A stretch of DNA of 64,000 nt from Manduca sexta. Taxonomy: Eukaryota; Arthropoda; Insecta; Lepidoptera; Sphingidae. Under the pieces are notes generated by a model. That model had not been told where the DNA came from, ran no database searches, and saw nothing but the letters and a program-made list of their open reading frames with translations. Both the position numbers and the translations under genes were made by a program. The DNA is taken from assembly GCF_014839805.1 (NCBI RefSeq), contig NC_051121.1, forward strand, positions 2,091,116-2,155,115, in the 5' to 3' direction. Below are positions 38,901-50,900 of this stretch, piece by piece. Within the stretch, counting starts at the first letter, position 1. Every line of letters begins with the position of its first letter.

Positions 38901-41900
38901 GATTATACGCAAAATCAAAACAAGTCCAGTCTTACAAACTAAGTGAGGAAATCTGAGAGTTCATCATAGGAATATCGTAGGTATGTGGAGACTACTAACT
39001 CGCATTGAAATAGTGGACGGGAGACCTAACTCGGTACAGGAGGCCTGTGTTAAGTACAGTGTTTAATACAAGAAATAATAATTAAATGACACTCCGCGCA
39101 ACAAATGTTTTAAAACGTAAGGGTAATGAGGTAAAAACGGACCCCAATCTATTCAGTAGACTTAGATTACATAAAAATGTAGTTATATTTTCAGGCGTTG
39201 CGGACGCTGTGGTGGAGAATAAGGATGTGGACCTCAGGGTTCTGCAGCAGGTGGTGGAGACGCCGGCAACCATCAGCCAGAAACGACCCTCTACTGAGGC
39301 CCTGGAGGGGAAAGCTAAGAAGAACAAGATAGACAAGTTTGATATGTAAGTAATATACATAGTATACTTTTAAAGATGTTGTCTAGTTCTGAGAAATAAA
39401 TTAACAGCTTAAGGTTTTTGGACCAAAATGATACCTGGTGGGTTTTCCTTTAGGTAATATAAAGTAGAAGTAATTATTCTAATTGGATTTAATTAGTCCA
39501 GATACCTAAGTTGAAACGACGTCCTTGACCTTCTGTCTTCATTGCAACATTACTAACTTTAATTCAGAGATCAGCTATGCATCCACTTAATCTTGTTACG
39601 TCATATCTTTGAGATTTAAAAAAATGTCTATATCTTATCACCAGTCAAACGATTTTTCCTTACAGTTTATTTGGAAACGAGGACGTCGATCTTCGTCAAC
39701 TGCCTCAAGTGGATGAAGTGGCCACCGCTCCACCACCTCCCTCCATGACCGACTCGCCTGAGAGGAAAGAAGATAAGGACGTTGACATGCACTCTCCTAG
39801 GAACTCGCCCAAGCAGAAAGACTGGAACGAAGTGAAGGAGAAAGACAAGTCAGACGCTAGGAAGTCCATGTCGAAGCTGGACTTGGTGCGGGCGAAGTTG
39901 GCTGAGGCGACGAAGGGCAAAGACAGACTCGGCAGGCCACTGCTGTTCAGTAAGTCACCAAGTAAGTACATGCTCATAATATTAAAAAAATATGTGATGT
40001 AACCAAATGCAATGGTAGATCTTTTTTAACATATGCACCTATTTTATTTACAGGTATTGAGAAAGAAAGACGCCGCACACTTAGCTCGGGAAGACACAGA
40101 CCTCAGGAACGAAAACGGCGAGGAGTTCGACGCGGAAGACCACAAGAAGACAATATCCATTATCATGTCACAGGCCAAGGAGCAGTTCACTGACGGTCAA
40201 CTCGACAAGAACCAGTACAATACTCTAATGTACCAAGTGTTGCAACTGAATGAGAAGCTCAAATTGAAGGAGGCCAAACAGAGGGAGTCCCTTGAACAGT
40301 CCAAGAGAAAACTCAAGGCACATATAGACGAAGAGAATCACAAGATCCCATCGCCCAGGTCCTCGCCGAACGAGAGGAATAACTTCGGCGATATTGACGA
40401 GAGAATCAATCCAGCTGTGTTTATGGACACACCACCAGACAGCCAAGGGTACCTCCAAGACTCCGACATGAGAATTAATTCTATGATTTCAATGGATGGT
40501 CCAGACGGGCATAAGTCGAAGGGTTTATTACCACTGCCCCCCATGATGCCCATGTTTGCCGGGTACCAACCTATGGTGCGAGTTAGAGGTCAGCCCAGGC
40601 CAAGAACGGAGGAATATGTACCAAGAAGGTTCCGGGGCCCCGCGCCACCGTTCTTCAGAGCGAAGTTTGACAAAAGAATGCCGCGGCCCGGGTTCGACCC
40701 GCGGTTGCCGCTTCCCTTGCCGACTCCTATAATGGGTATGTGCCAGAGTGAGTGTCCGCTGCAGCCGTACGTGAGGAACGAGTCGCCGCCACCACTCGGC
40801 GCACCTGGTTTTGTTATCCCGCCGACTGATTACAAAATCCTAGATTACATTCACCAAGACCCCGTTAAGACGATACAAATTGACAATGTGCCGCGTGAAA
40901 TCAGGTTTTATGGCGACACCGCTATAATAATGATGGACTGGGACGACCCTAGAGAGATTAAATTTTTCCCCGGCTGCAGGCGGATCACGTTCGACAACAA
41001 GGACTCTGTAGTGCTGACGTTCAACGAGGATTACAAACAGATCGAGATCGATGATCAAGTGTTCGACATCAAGTTCGGTGCGCCGACGAGAGAGTTGTTC
41101 ATCAACGGCAGATGGTTCGAGTGTTTCTTCGGCGGACAGCCGCTGGGCGTGCTGATCGACGGCAAGCCGCGGCTCGTGCACCTCGAGGGCCCCGTGCCGC
41201 AGGTCCACATCGGCAAGACCAAGCGCACCGACCTGGTCGCCGGCAAAATAAACCTCATCGTCAACGCCACGCAAATGTGCCCTGTATACTTAGATGCTAA
41301 AGTACAAAAGTTTACAATAAACGGACAGTTTTTTACAATTAGATTTGTTGATTCATTGAAAACAGTTTTAATAAATGAACAACCGTTCAAGGTTGAATTT
41401 GGTGACTTACCTAAACCTCTAACTATTGGAAACGAGAAGTATTTCATAAGGTTCTCGGCGCTGCCTAGGAACATAAAGCCTGGGTTGGTGCAGATAGCCA
41501 ACATGGAGGGTGCATCGGTGCCTATCGCGAAGCCGATCAGCCAGCCGCCTCAGGAGGCAAAGGAACCGGAATCGACGAGTCCCGAGGAAGAAGAGGCGCG
41601 ACCCGCCAAGACCCCCAGTCCCGATATCACTAATGAGAACCAAGGTTAGCTATATTAAAATTGAAACTTTTTGAATTTGAGCTTTCTTCGCAATATCGTT
41701 ATGATATAAAATTTAGATGCACTATTATCTGCAATCTATGACTCATAGACCTGATAGGTATCATGACCTAAGAATCTTAAAATACATATCAAAATCTCCC
41801 TTAGTTTAAAAGCAACTAGTATAAGATGATGCCACACTTGTTTTTCATACCAATATTCAACCTCAATTTTACCTATAGCTCTATAATCATTTAAATTTTA

Positions 41901-44900
41901 TTCTACTAGGTTTAGACATGTTAGCCAGCGTGATGCCATCTTCGATAGCGCCGGCGTCAGGCTCCGAGTACAGTCTGGCAGAACCACTGTTTGTCAAGAC
42001 CGATAACATACCAGGCTTGGAGACGCCCGTCGACAAGAATCCGCCTAGTACAACCGTGCCGATACTTGGTAACATTAACGTGAATGATCTATTTGCCAAG
42101 TTGCTGGCGACTGGCATCGTGCAGATGCCAGCTGAGAAGGAGAAAGAGGAGAAGCCAGATCTCAAGGCAGAAGAGAAAGTAAAGCCGAAGGATGACAAGA
42201 GTGTTATACACAAGGTTGATATGTTGAAGCCTGAGACTTTGAGAGTGTAAGTATTTTTGTTTAATTCTCTTTTCATTATAATACAAGGCTAGTCCGTAAC
42301 TCGATTTTAAAACAAGCAATACGTTGTTGAATTTCAGTTACAACGATGTATCTCTTGCTATGGGCATGTTCTGTCATATTTCGCTTGAAAGGACTTTGAG
42401 ACGATATCTCATGTCTTAATATTGCTGTCTGGCTTTGTTTTTGGGTTTAATGTCGTTTACAATTACATAAATGATATGCTAATCTCGTGAATTATTTGTT
42501 AAAGATATTCAATAACCAATATGATCTGAAATAAAAAGAACAGTCAAAAATAATGCGATTTTTCAGCAAATTATGCAATTGGAAACGATTTTTTCTGAAA
42601 TTTTGAATAAAACATTCGATGATTACGAATAATTACGATAATTGACAACATTATAAAATCTAAATGTACCTATAACAACGATACCGTTTCTTAATTTTTC
42701 TACTCTGAGTTCAATTATGATTTTTTTTCAACACTTAATTTCGAAGAAAACAATTAAAAACCGAAAAATGCTTGAAGTCATACATATGGTTGAATGAAAT
42801 AGTTCTTTGGTCCACCTTGCTATTTATTTAAAAAAAAAACTAAAACACCGACATTTATCAATGACAAAGGTCAATATTATAAATAGGTACGTAAATACTG
42901 CCACTTTCCAAGAGAGAGAGAGAGAGAGAAAAAATATCTGACACGTCACTTCTTTTTTACTGCAAAGCAAAGGTCATTACGTCTTGAGCCGTATGTATGA
43001 CGTCATTTGGAGCTTACGTCGTTTTAGAATAAAACAAAATTCAAAGTGAAAATCATGAATGAGAATATCTGAATTTTTAAGAAAGAAAAAATACGGGTCT
43101 CATAATTTTAGATTTAGTTTCATAAAATGTACATATTTGAGTATATTGGAAAATAGAAATGTCAATAAAATTTGAACGTCTATAGTTACCATTAGAATGT
43201 TGTTTATGGTTCCAGTAAGCAGCCGGGCATAGTGAGCAAGCTGTACGGCGGCATGCAGTGCTCGGGCTGCGGCACGCGCTTCCCGCCCGAGCACACCGTG
43301 CGCTACTCGCAGCACCTCGACTGGCACTTCCGCCAGAACCGCCGCGAGCGGGACTCCGCGCGCCGCGCCCACAGCCGCCACTGGCACTACGACCTCTCCG
43401 ACTGGCTGCAGTACGAGGAGCTCGAGGAGCTGGACGAGAGAGGTAACTCACATCATCTTATTGTACTGACTGGCACTTCCTCCGAAACCGCCTGCACGTA
43501 TCAGGCAAGACAACAGCTCCGGCTAACTGGGGTGTAATGATATTGTTACAGAAAAGAATTGGTTCGAGAGCGGCATGGCGGAGGGCGGCGCGGAGGAGAG
43601 CGCGGCGGGCGCGGGCGGCGCGGGCGCGGCGGCGCTGGCGGGCGCGGCGGCCGGCGCGTGCGCGGACGCACCCAGCGTGGCGGCCGGCGCGCCCGCGCCG
43701 CACCACTGCGCGCTCTGCGGCGACGCCTTCCACCAGTTCTACAACGAGGACAAGGAGGAGTGGCATCTGCGCAACTCCGTCCGCCTGTTTGGGGGTGCTC
43801 TGGTGTAGTGTGTGTGCTAAGAGTCCGGGTTCACACAATAAAGACACTCCTTCACATAAAACTAATATTTATTATTAGCACTAGTAACACTACAGTCTAC
43901 AGTTTATAATTACTAAGAAGTTGCACTTGTTTACCTCTATACCTTACTCGCTCTGATGCACTTATACGCACTGTTCTTCCTTCACTACTCGCTCTGATTT
44001 ACATGGTTGCTTTGGATTCCCGAACTGACGAGGCATGATTCCCCAACCCTTATACATATGGGTCGGAGAATCTTGACATCGCGATGTACAAAATTAAAGA
44101 AATTGTACAGCGCCATCTATTGCCCTAATTTATAACTACCGTACGTCATTACTTATTACAACGCCATCTTTTAGTTTTCGATGGATTAAATTGTCTATTT
44201 TATTAATTGATCTTTGAACATGCCGCCCACCAAGACCATTTAGTGACGAAATGGTCTTCACAATTCAAATGTTGGACTCCGCCCACCATGGCAATATAAA
44301 TGTACTACATTACATTTGTACTTATCAATGAGCGAATGACAATATCCTAAATAAACTTAACTTAATGACAACTAAATTAGCATTGATTTGGTTACAAATA
44401 CAGAAAACCTTAACTAATACTTATTATCTAATTACAAATAATTCTAACTTAGTAATAACAGTCACTCATTAGCAGGTAAAATACATAGTTTGGACGTAGG
44501 TCGTTTGATGATTGACGACTTGGTGCGTAATGTAACCACACGAGTAATTTGATCTTGCCCTGGGTGTTTTTCTAGTATTCGACCTAACAACCATCGACTA
44601 GGTGGTAAGTCGTCTTCCTTAATTAGTACTATATCTCCTATGTTTGGTTCTGGGACTTTGTTAGTCCATTTATATCTGTGTAAGAGATTTGTTAAATATT
44701 CATTACTCCAACGTCGCCAAAAGCTTTGATACATTTTTGAAGTAACTGCCATCTACTAAGTGAATTGATCTTCGAACTTTCATAATTAGGATCAGGCACT
44801 GCAACTAATGGTTCGCCTATTAGAAAATGTCCTGGTGTTAATGGAAGAGGTTCAATCACGTCGGTGTTGTCCATGACCGTTATTGGTCTAGAGTTTAAAC

Positions 44901-47900
44901 AAGCTTGTATTTGGTTAAGCAGTGTGGTCATTTCTTCAAACGTGAGCATTGAATCACCAATAACTCGCTTGAGGTGAAATTTTGTCGATTTTATGCCCGC
45001 TTCCCAAAGACCTCCAAAGTTGGGCGCGTGAGGCGGGATAAAGTGCCATTCTGTGCCATGGGTTGCTAATTCCGCAGCAGCCGACTTGTGAGCTGCCTTA
45101 ACTAATTGTTTAAGTTCCTTGGAGGCACCTACGAACGTTGTGCCATTATCACTCCATAAATGGGAACAATGACCGCGCCTGGACACGAACCTTCTGAAGG
45201 CTGCTAAAAATGCTTGAGTACTCATGTCGCTAACTAATTCTAAGTGTATAGCACGTGTGGACATACATACAAATAGACAAATATAACCTTTGTAGGAATG
45301 ATTTCCTCTTCCTTTACTTGTTCTTATATTGATGGGTCCCGCGTAGTCTACTCCGCTGTTACTAAATGCTCTAGCTGGAGTACAACGAACTGATGGTAAA
45401 GATCCCATAAACTGCGTTCGAATTTTTGCATTTTGTCGGACACACTTTACACACTTATTTATGTGTTGCTTGACAATACCTTTTGCTTTTATAATCCAAT
45501 AAGCTGTCCTTAAATAATTTATTGTTAGTTGAATACCTCCATGTAACGTAGCCTTATGCGCATCTGCCACTATCAAATTTGTCAAATGTGAGGTTGTGAG
45601 GTAAAATTATAGGGTGTTTCGTTTGTTCATCTAATTGTGACTTTTCTATATTGTCTTTCTGCCCATATAACTCTTGTTTATTACTTTGTGTTAGGAAGTA
45701 TGACAATAATTCTTCATTGTTACTGTTCCATTTTTGTAGCTGAAATCCACCTCTTAAAAGTAAATCGTTCATCTCTTTATAAAGTGAGGCTCCTTCCTTA
45801 GTGTCAAAACATCCAGTCATTAAGTCATCCATGTAGAATGATTCTTTTACTTGTGGCGCGGCTATTGGGTAATCCTTTGCTTCATCATCACTTAATTGTT
45901 TTAATGCCCTAACCGCTAAGTAAGGTGCTGAAGCGGTACCAAATGTGACTGTCATTAATTCAAATTCCTTAATTTTATCTTCAGGATTATCGCGCCACAC
46001 AATGCGTTGAAATTTAGCATCTTGTTCTGCTATCCGAACTTGACGATACATTTTGACAATGTCCGCCACCATAACAATTGGATAGATTCTCCATCGAAAA
46101 ACTAAATGTCTTAAATCTGGCTGCAATTTAGGACCTACCATTAAACAATCGTTTAATGAAACCCCTCGCTTATTCTTGCTGGAAGCATTAAATACTACTC
46201 GAACCTTTGAGGTTGATTTATCCATTCGTACAACAGCATGATGGGGTAAATATACTGCTTCGTGTGCCTTTTCGTCCTTTTCTTCAACTGTTCGCATGTG
46301 CCCTAGTTGTAAATATTCGTTAATCATTTCCTTATAACTGGCCTTGAGTTCCAAGTCTTTCGAGAGTCTTTTTTCCAATGATTTGAACTTAGCTATTGCT
46401 ATCTCCAATGATCCATTGTTTTGACATTGGGCAAAATCTTCTCGGAAGGGTAAATTTACAATATATCGCCCTTCCGGTGTTCTATTTGTTGTCCTTTTGA
46501 AAATCTCTTCACAGGCTTGTTCTTCTTCTGACCATGTTGATCTTGGTAATTGTTCCTCTAATTCCCAAAATTTCTTTAAAATGTCTTCTTCTGCTCTAGT
46601 ATGCAATACTGAAATAACGTTCGAATTTTCTTTATCTTCGCTTGACCTCTCATTGACAGTGCCTGATATTATCCATCCGAGCTTCGTACTTTGAGCAATA
46701 AAGTTTCCGTTTGGACTCCTCTTCATGCCTTCTTTTAGTATGTGGCTGTACACATTGGCTCCAAACAACATATCAATTTTGTTCGGAATGTTGAACTCCG
46801 GATCTGCCAAATATAAACCATTTATTTCTATCCAATCAAATGGCTCTAATTTCCTTTCAGGCAGACATGACGTAATATTTTTCAACACGTAGGCTTCAAT
46901 TTGCAGTTCAAAGTTTGTGTCGACTCTTGATCTTATTGTGATTGTAACCATGTATCTCGATTTCATACAGTGTTCTCCTCCCAAACCCGTAATAATACCA
47001 TTTGCAGTTTTTTCTTTAGACGTAATAATTGAACTGCTGCTTCCGTTATAAAACAAGCTTGTGACCCTTGATCAACCAAAGCTCTTAGTGTTGAATGATT
47101 TCCTAATCCTGACTCGGCATGCACTAACGCTGTGGCTAATAAAACTTGTCTGGGCCTGAAGGTCTTGCGAGTCGCATAGCACGAAACTATTGGAGACTTT
47201 ACTGTATCAGATTCATTTGTCTTGGCTCTGATGTATCAGTTGGTGAATGCAGTAGAGAATGGTGCCTTTTGTTACATATTTTACAACGAGCTGGGTTTCT
47301 ACAGGTGTATGCACTGTGATTACTGCCCAAACAATTAAAACATATAGATTTTTTACTGACGAAATCGCGTCGTACTGCATAATCCTCGTTTGCAAACTTT
47401 TTACAAAAGCAAAGTTTGTGCTTGTCATTGCAGAATTCGCATAACCTATTTGTGGCTATTAATACTTTCGTATGTGGACGGTTGTAGTCAGCAGTTGCAT
47501 GTTGCGTTTGTACTTTCTTAAATTCTATATTTTCGAATGCACGAAAACGACTTTCCATAAATTCTTTTAACTGATCTAATGTAGGTAAATCGTTCGATTG
47601 ATCATCAGCGGTTTTCAGTTCCCATTGCTTACGCGTTTCAGTATCTAACTTAAACGATATTAGGTGAATGATCATGATATCCCATGTGGTTACATCAACA
47701 CCAATATTTTTTAATGCGTCCAAACAGTCATTGGTGGTGTCTAATAAATCTTTTATAGCAGACGCCGATTCAGCATTCATTCGCTTTTGGCTGAATAACC
47801 GTTTGAGAATGCAATTGGCTAAATATTTTTTGTTGTTATAACGCTTTTCTAATAACGACCAACAACGACTGTAATTGGCGCTCGTAACAGGAGTGTTTCT

Positions 47901-50900
47901 TAAAAGCTTTTCTGCTTCGCCTACTAAATGCGTTTTTAAATAGTGTAACTTTTGTACATCATCTAAACTATTATCATTGTGTACTAATGAAGTAAATAAA
48001 TCACGAAATGTTGTCCATTCAGAATAATTACCAGAAAAGGTTGGAATCTTAATTTTCGATAACTTTGCTGCTGAATTTGTGTTCGACTGATTGCCTTTAT
48101 TATTGTTACTGGTTGGTTGTTCCACCTTTTCTGATAAATTGGATGCTAACAAAGACTTATAAATAAAGTAATTTTCCTCACAATTTTCATAAATGTTTTG
48201 CGTAACATAAATTGACTTTTCTATTTCTTCTAATTTCGAGTTTTCATACAATTTGAGGTTATTTGCTTTAAAAGTTTGCCAGTCTATTTCTAAATTGTTA
48301 ATTCTTGTTTCTACGTATTCTTTTGTGATACGATCTTTAGGACTCTTTTGAAATTAATTAAACCTCTATTAATAGAATTATGTATGTTAACTTGTGCATT
48401 GACGAGCCCTTGCATTGTTACAACTATTAAATTAACTACTTAATTAACAAATAAATAAAATAATAAATATTAATAAATACTGCTCTGCTCTGCTCGGTTG
48501 CTTGTACTTGATGGCTCCAATGAAGTTGCTGGACCCGCTGCTGCACGTAGCGCTGCGACCCGCAACGTATGGTGACTGGTGAACTGACAGTAGAGGACAC
48601 TGAACTTTGCTTTGTAGAAGTCACTGAACTTTGCTTGGTAAACTAAACTTTGCTTGGTAGAGGTCACTGCACTTTGCTTGGTAGACGTCACTGAACTTTT
48701 GCTTGGTAGACGTCACTGAACTTTTGCTTGGTAGACGTCACTGAACTTTTGCTTGGTAGAGGTCACTGAACTTTTGCTTGGTAGAGGTCACTGAACTTTT
48801 GCTTGGTAGAGGTCACTGAACTTTTGCTTGGTAGAGGTCACTGAACTTTTGCTTGGTAGAGGTCACTAAACTTTGTATCGTAGAAGTCCCTGACCTTTTA
48901 CTTGATAGAGGTCACTGAACTCTATCCGGCTCGAAGGACCAATGTTTGGGGGTGCTCTGGTGTAGTGTGTGTGCTAAGAGTCCGGGTTCACACAATAAAG
49001 ACACTCCTTCACATAAAACTAATATTTATTATTAGCACTAGTAACACTACAGTCTACAGTTTATAATTACTAAGAAGTTGCACTTGTTTACCTCTATACC
49101 TTACTCGCTCTGATGCACTTATACGCACTGTTCTTCCTTCACTACTCGCTCTGATTTACATGGTTGCTTTGGATTCCCGAACTGACGAGGCATGATTCCC
49201 CAACCCTTATACATATGGGTCGGAGAATCTTGACATCGCGATGTACAAAATTAAAGAAATTGTACAGCGCCATCTATTGCCCTAATTTATAACTACCGTA
49301 CGTCATTACTTATTACAACGCCATCTTTTAGTTTTCGATGGATTAAATTGTCTATTTTATTAATTGATCTTTGAACACCGCCACAACGGCGACAACTACC
49401 ATCCGCTCTGTCTCGACGACTACAAGGTACGCACACATATACACGATAATACTAAAAAATATTATATTCATTCATTTCTCAATATTAATAAAAAAAGTTT
49501 TACATTTTTTCCTATTAACGCAGACTACTAATATATTCCTTTTTAAAAACTCAAATCAACTAATCAACCGTGACGAGCATTTCTCATTTACATTTTTTTT
49601 CAGGCTTCACTAACAAAAGAAGAGCCGAAACAAGAGGATGAAATGGCAGTAGTTGATAAAATAGAGGAGGAGGAAGCGATCGAGATCAAGGATGTGGACG
49701 AGACGCTCGACCAGTCTGACAACGAGTCCGTTGTGGAAGTAATTGAGCAGATGGAACCGGAAGTGTCGGAGCCGGTGGAGGTGAGTTATGTTCACGCTAT
49801 GCTCTGTCTTTTTGACAAATTCAAATTTGTTAATTGAAGAATATTATTGTGGTTATAAGATTTTTCAGGGTTTTAGGTTGATGTTTACCCATGGGTTATT
49901 TGATACGAATTGGGGGATTTACAAAGAGGATTGCTTGTCGGAAAGGGGAGTTTTTGTGGACTTAATACTGTGGCCGATGACAAAATAACCTTTAAATAAT
50001 TATGACCGATTTCGAATATAATTAATCCCAATGGTATGGAAAATGATCTACAGGTCGATATTGAAAGTGAACCAATCAGTGTAAAGTTTGACATTCTTAT
50101 TGATGATTCGGGTTCTATGAATGGAGTCAAAGTAATTCAATGCTTTAATGTATTAGATTGACGAGGGCGATGAAGACGACGTGGTGCTGAAGGCGGAGCC
50201 GATAGAACAAGTGGTGGTGGAAGACGACGCCGACACCGACGACGAGACCGCCGCCTCCCGCGCCGAGCGCGACCGGCGCGCAGAGATAGACTTTTCCAAA
50301 GTCAGGATCAAGCAGGAACCCATCGATCCCGGTAACTATTATTTAATTCTGCTACGTTGTCTTACTAGGTGATGACGATATAGTTATTGTGGGTCAGATT
50401 TAAAATTACTCTTTTTTTACTTAACAGTATTCTGGGGTAGGTGAAGGGCCCTGTTCAATAAGGTTCCCTTGTTTACTATGCGGTATGCCTACTTTGTTGG
50501 ACAAATGTGTAGGTACTAGGGAGGTTTGGAGTATGATGTTAGTCCAGTGGGGTTGCCAAGTCTCGTCTGTAGGTTACTTGGAACATTTCTCACCTCAAAA
50601 AACCCTGCTGTCTATATAAAAGCTCATTATTAAATGCTGCATATTATTCCTCGAAATTGGTGTACTCTATTTGAGTCAAATTATGGTTTACAAAAATCTC
50701 AATGTCTTTTTTCATCTTCTACAAAACATATTTTCTCAATTGTAATTTTTCTCACAGATGACGAGCCAATAATAACAACAACATCACAGGAAAATATAAT
50801 TCAGCCGAGCGTTGACGTGCCACATACCACGGTTCTCTCGTCCATCGACGGTAACGTTCAATTCGACTCTGCGCCCGCGCCGGCCACCACTCTCCCCCTC

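Larger units (their letters stand above)
43786..49377 (-). mobile_element. BEL/Pao LTR retrotransposon inside the PCF11 zinc-finger-2 exon
   Basis: A 5,592-bp element oriented antisense to PCF11. Both LTRs (43786-44220 and 48943-49377) are 435 bp, begin TGTTTGGGGG and end TTTGAACA (plus-strand reading), and look identical by eye. The target duplication is ccgcc. Read on the minus strand the order is LTR, tRNA-Tyr-type primer site, minisatellite leader, gag with DUF1759-like and zinc-knuckle parts, aspartic protease, RT with the YMDD box, integrase, LTR; this is the BEL/Pao order. The RNase H region is missing, and gag, protease/RT and integrase lie in different frames, so this copy cannot be autonomous. 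Identical LTRs say the insertion is recent, so its proteins were presumably supplied by another copy. Confidence 0.96.

Noticed and set aside
43458..43847. Minus-strand frame of about 130 codons opposite PCF11 zinc finger 2
   Set aside because: Shadow of the GC-rich exon running into the LTR; composition follows the coding strand.
48598..48922. Regular repeat spacing suggesting a CRISPR-like array
   Set aside because: Units abut without unique spacers and the DNA is an insect retrotransposon leader; it is a minisatellite.
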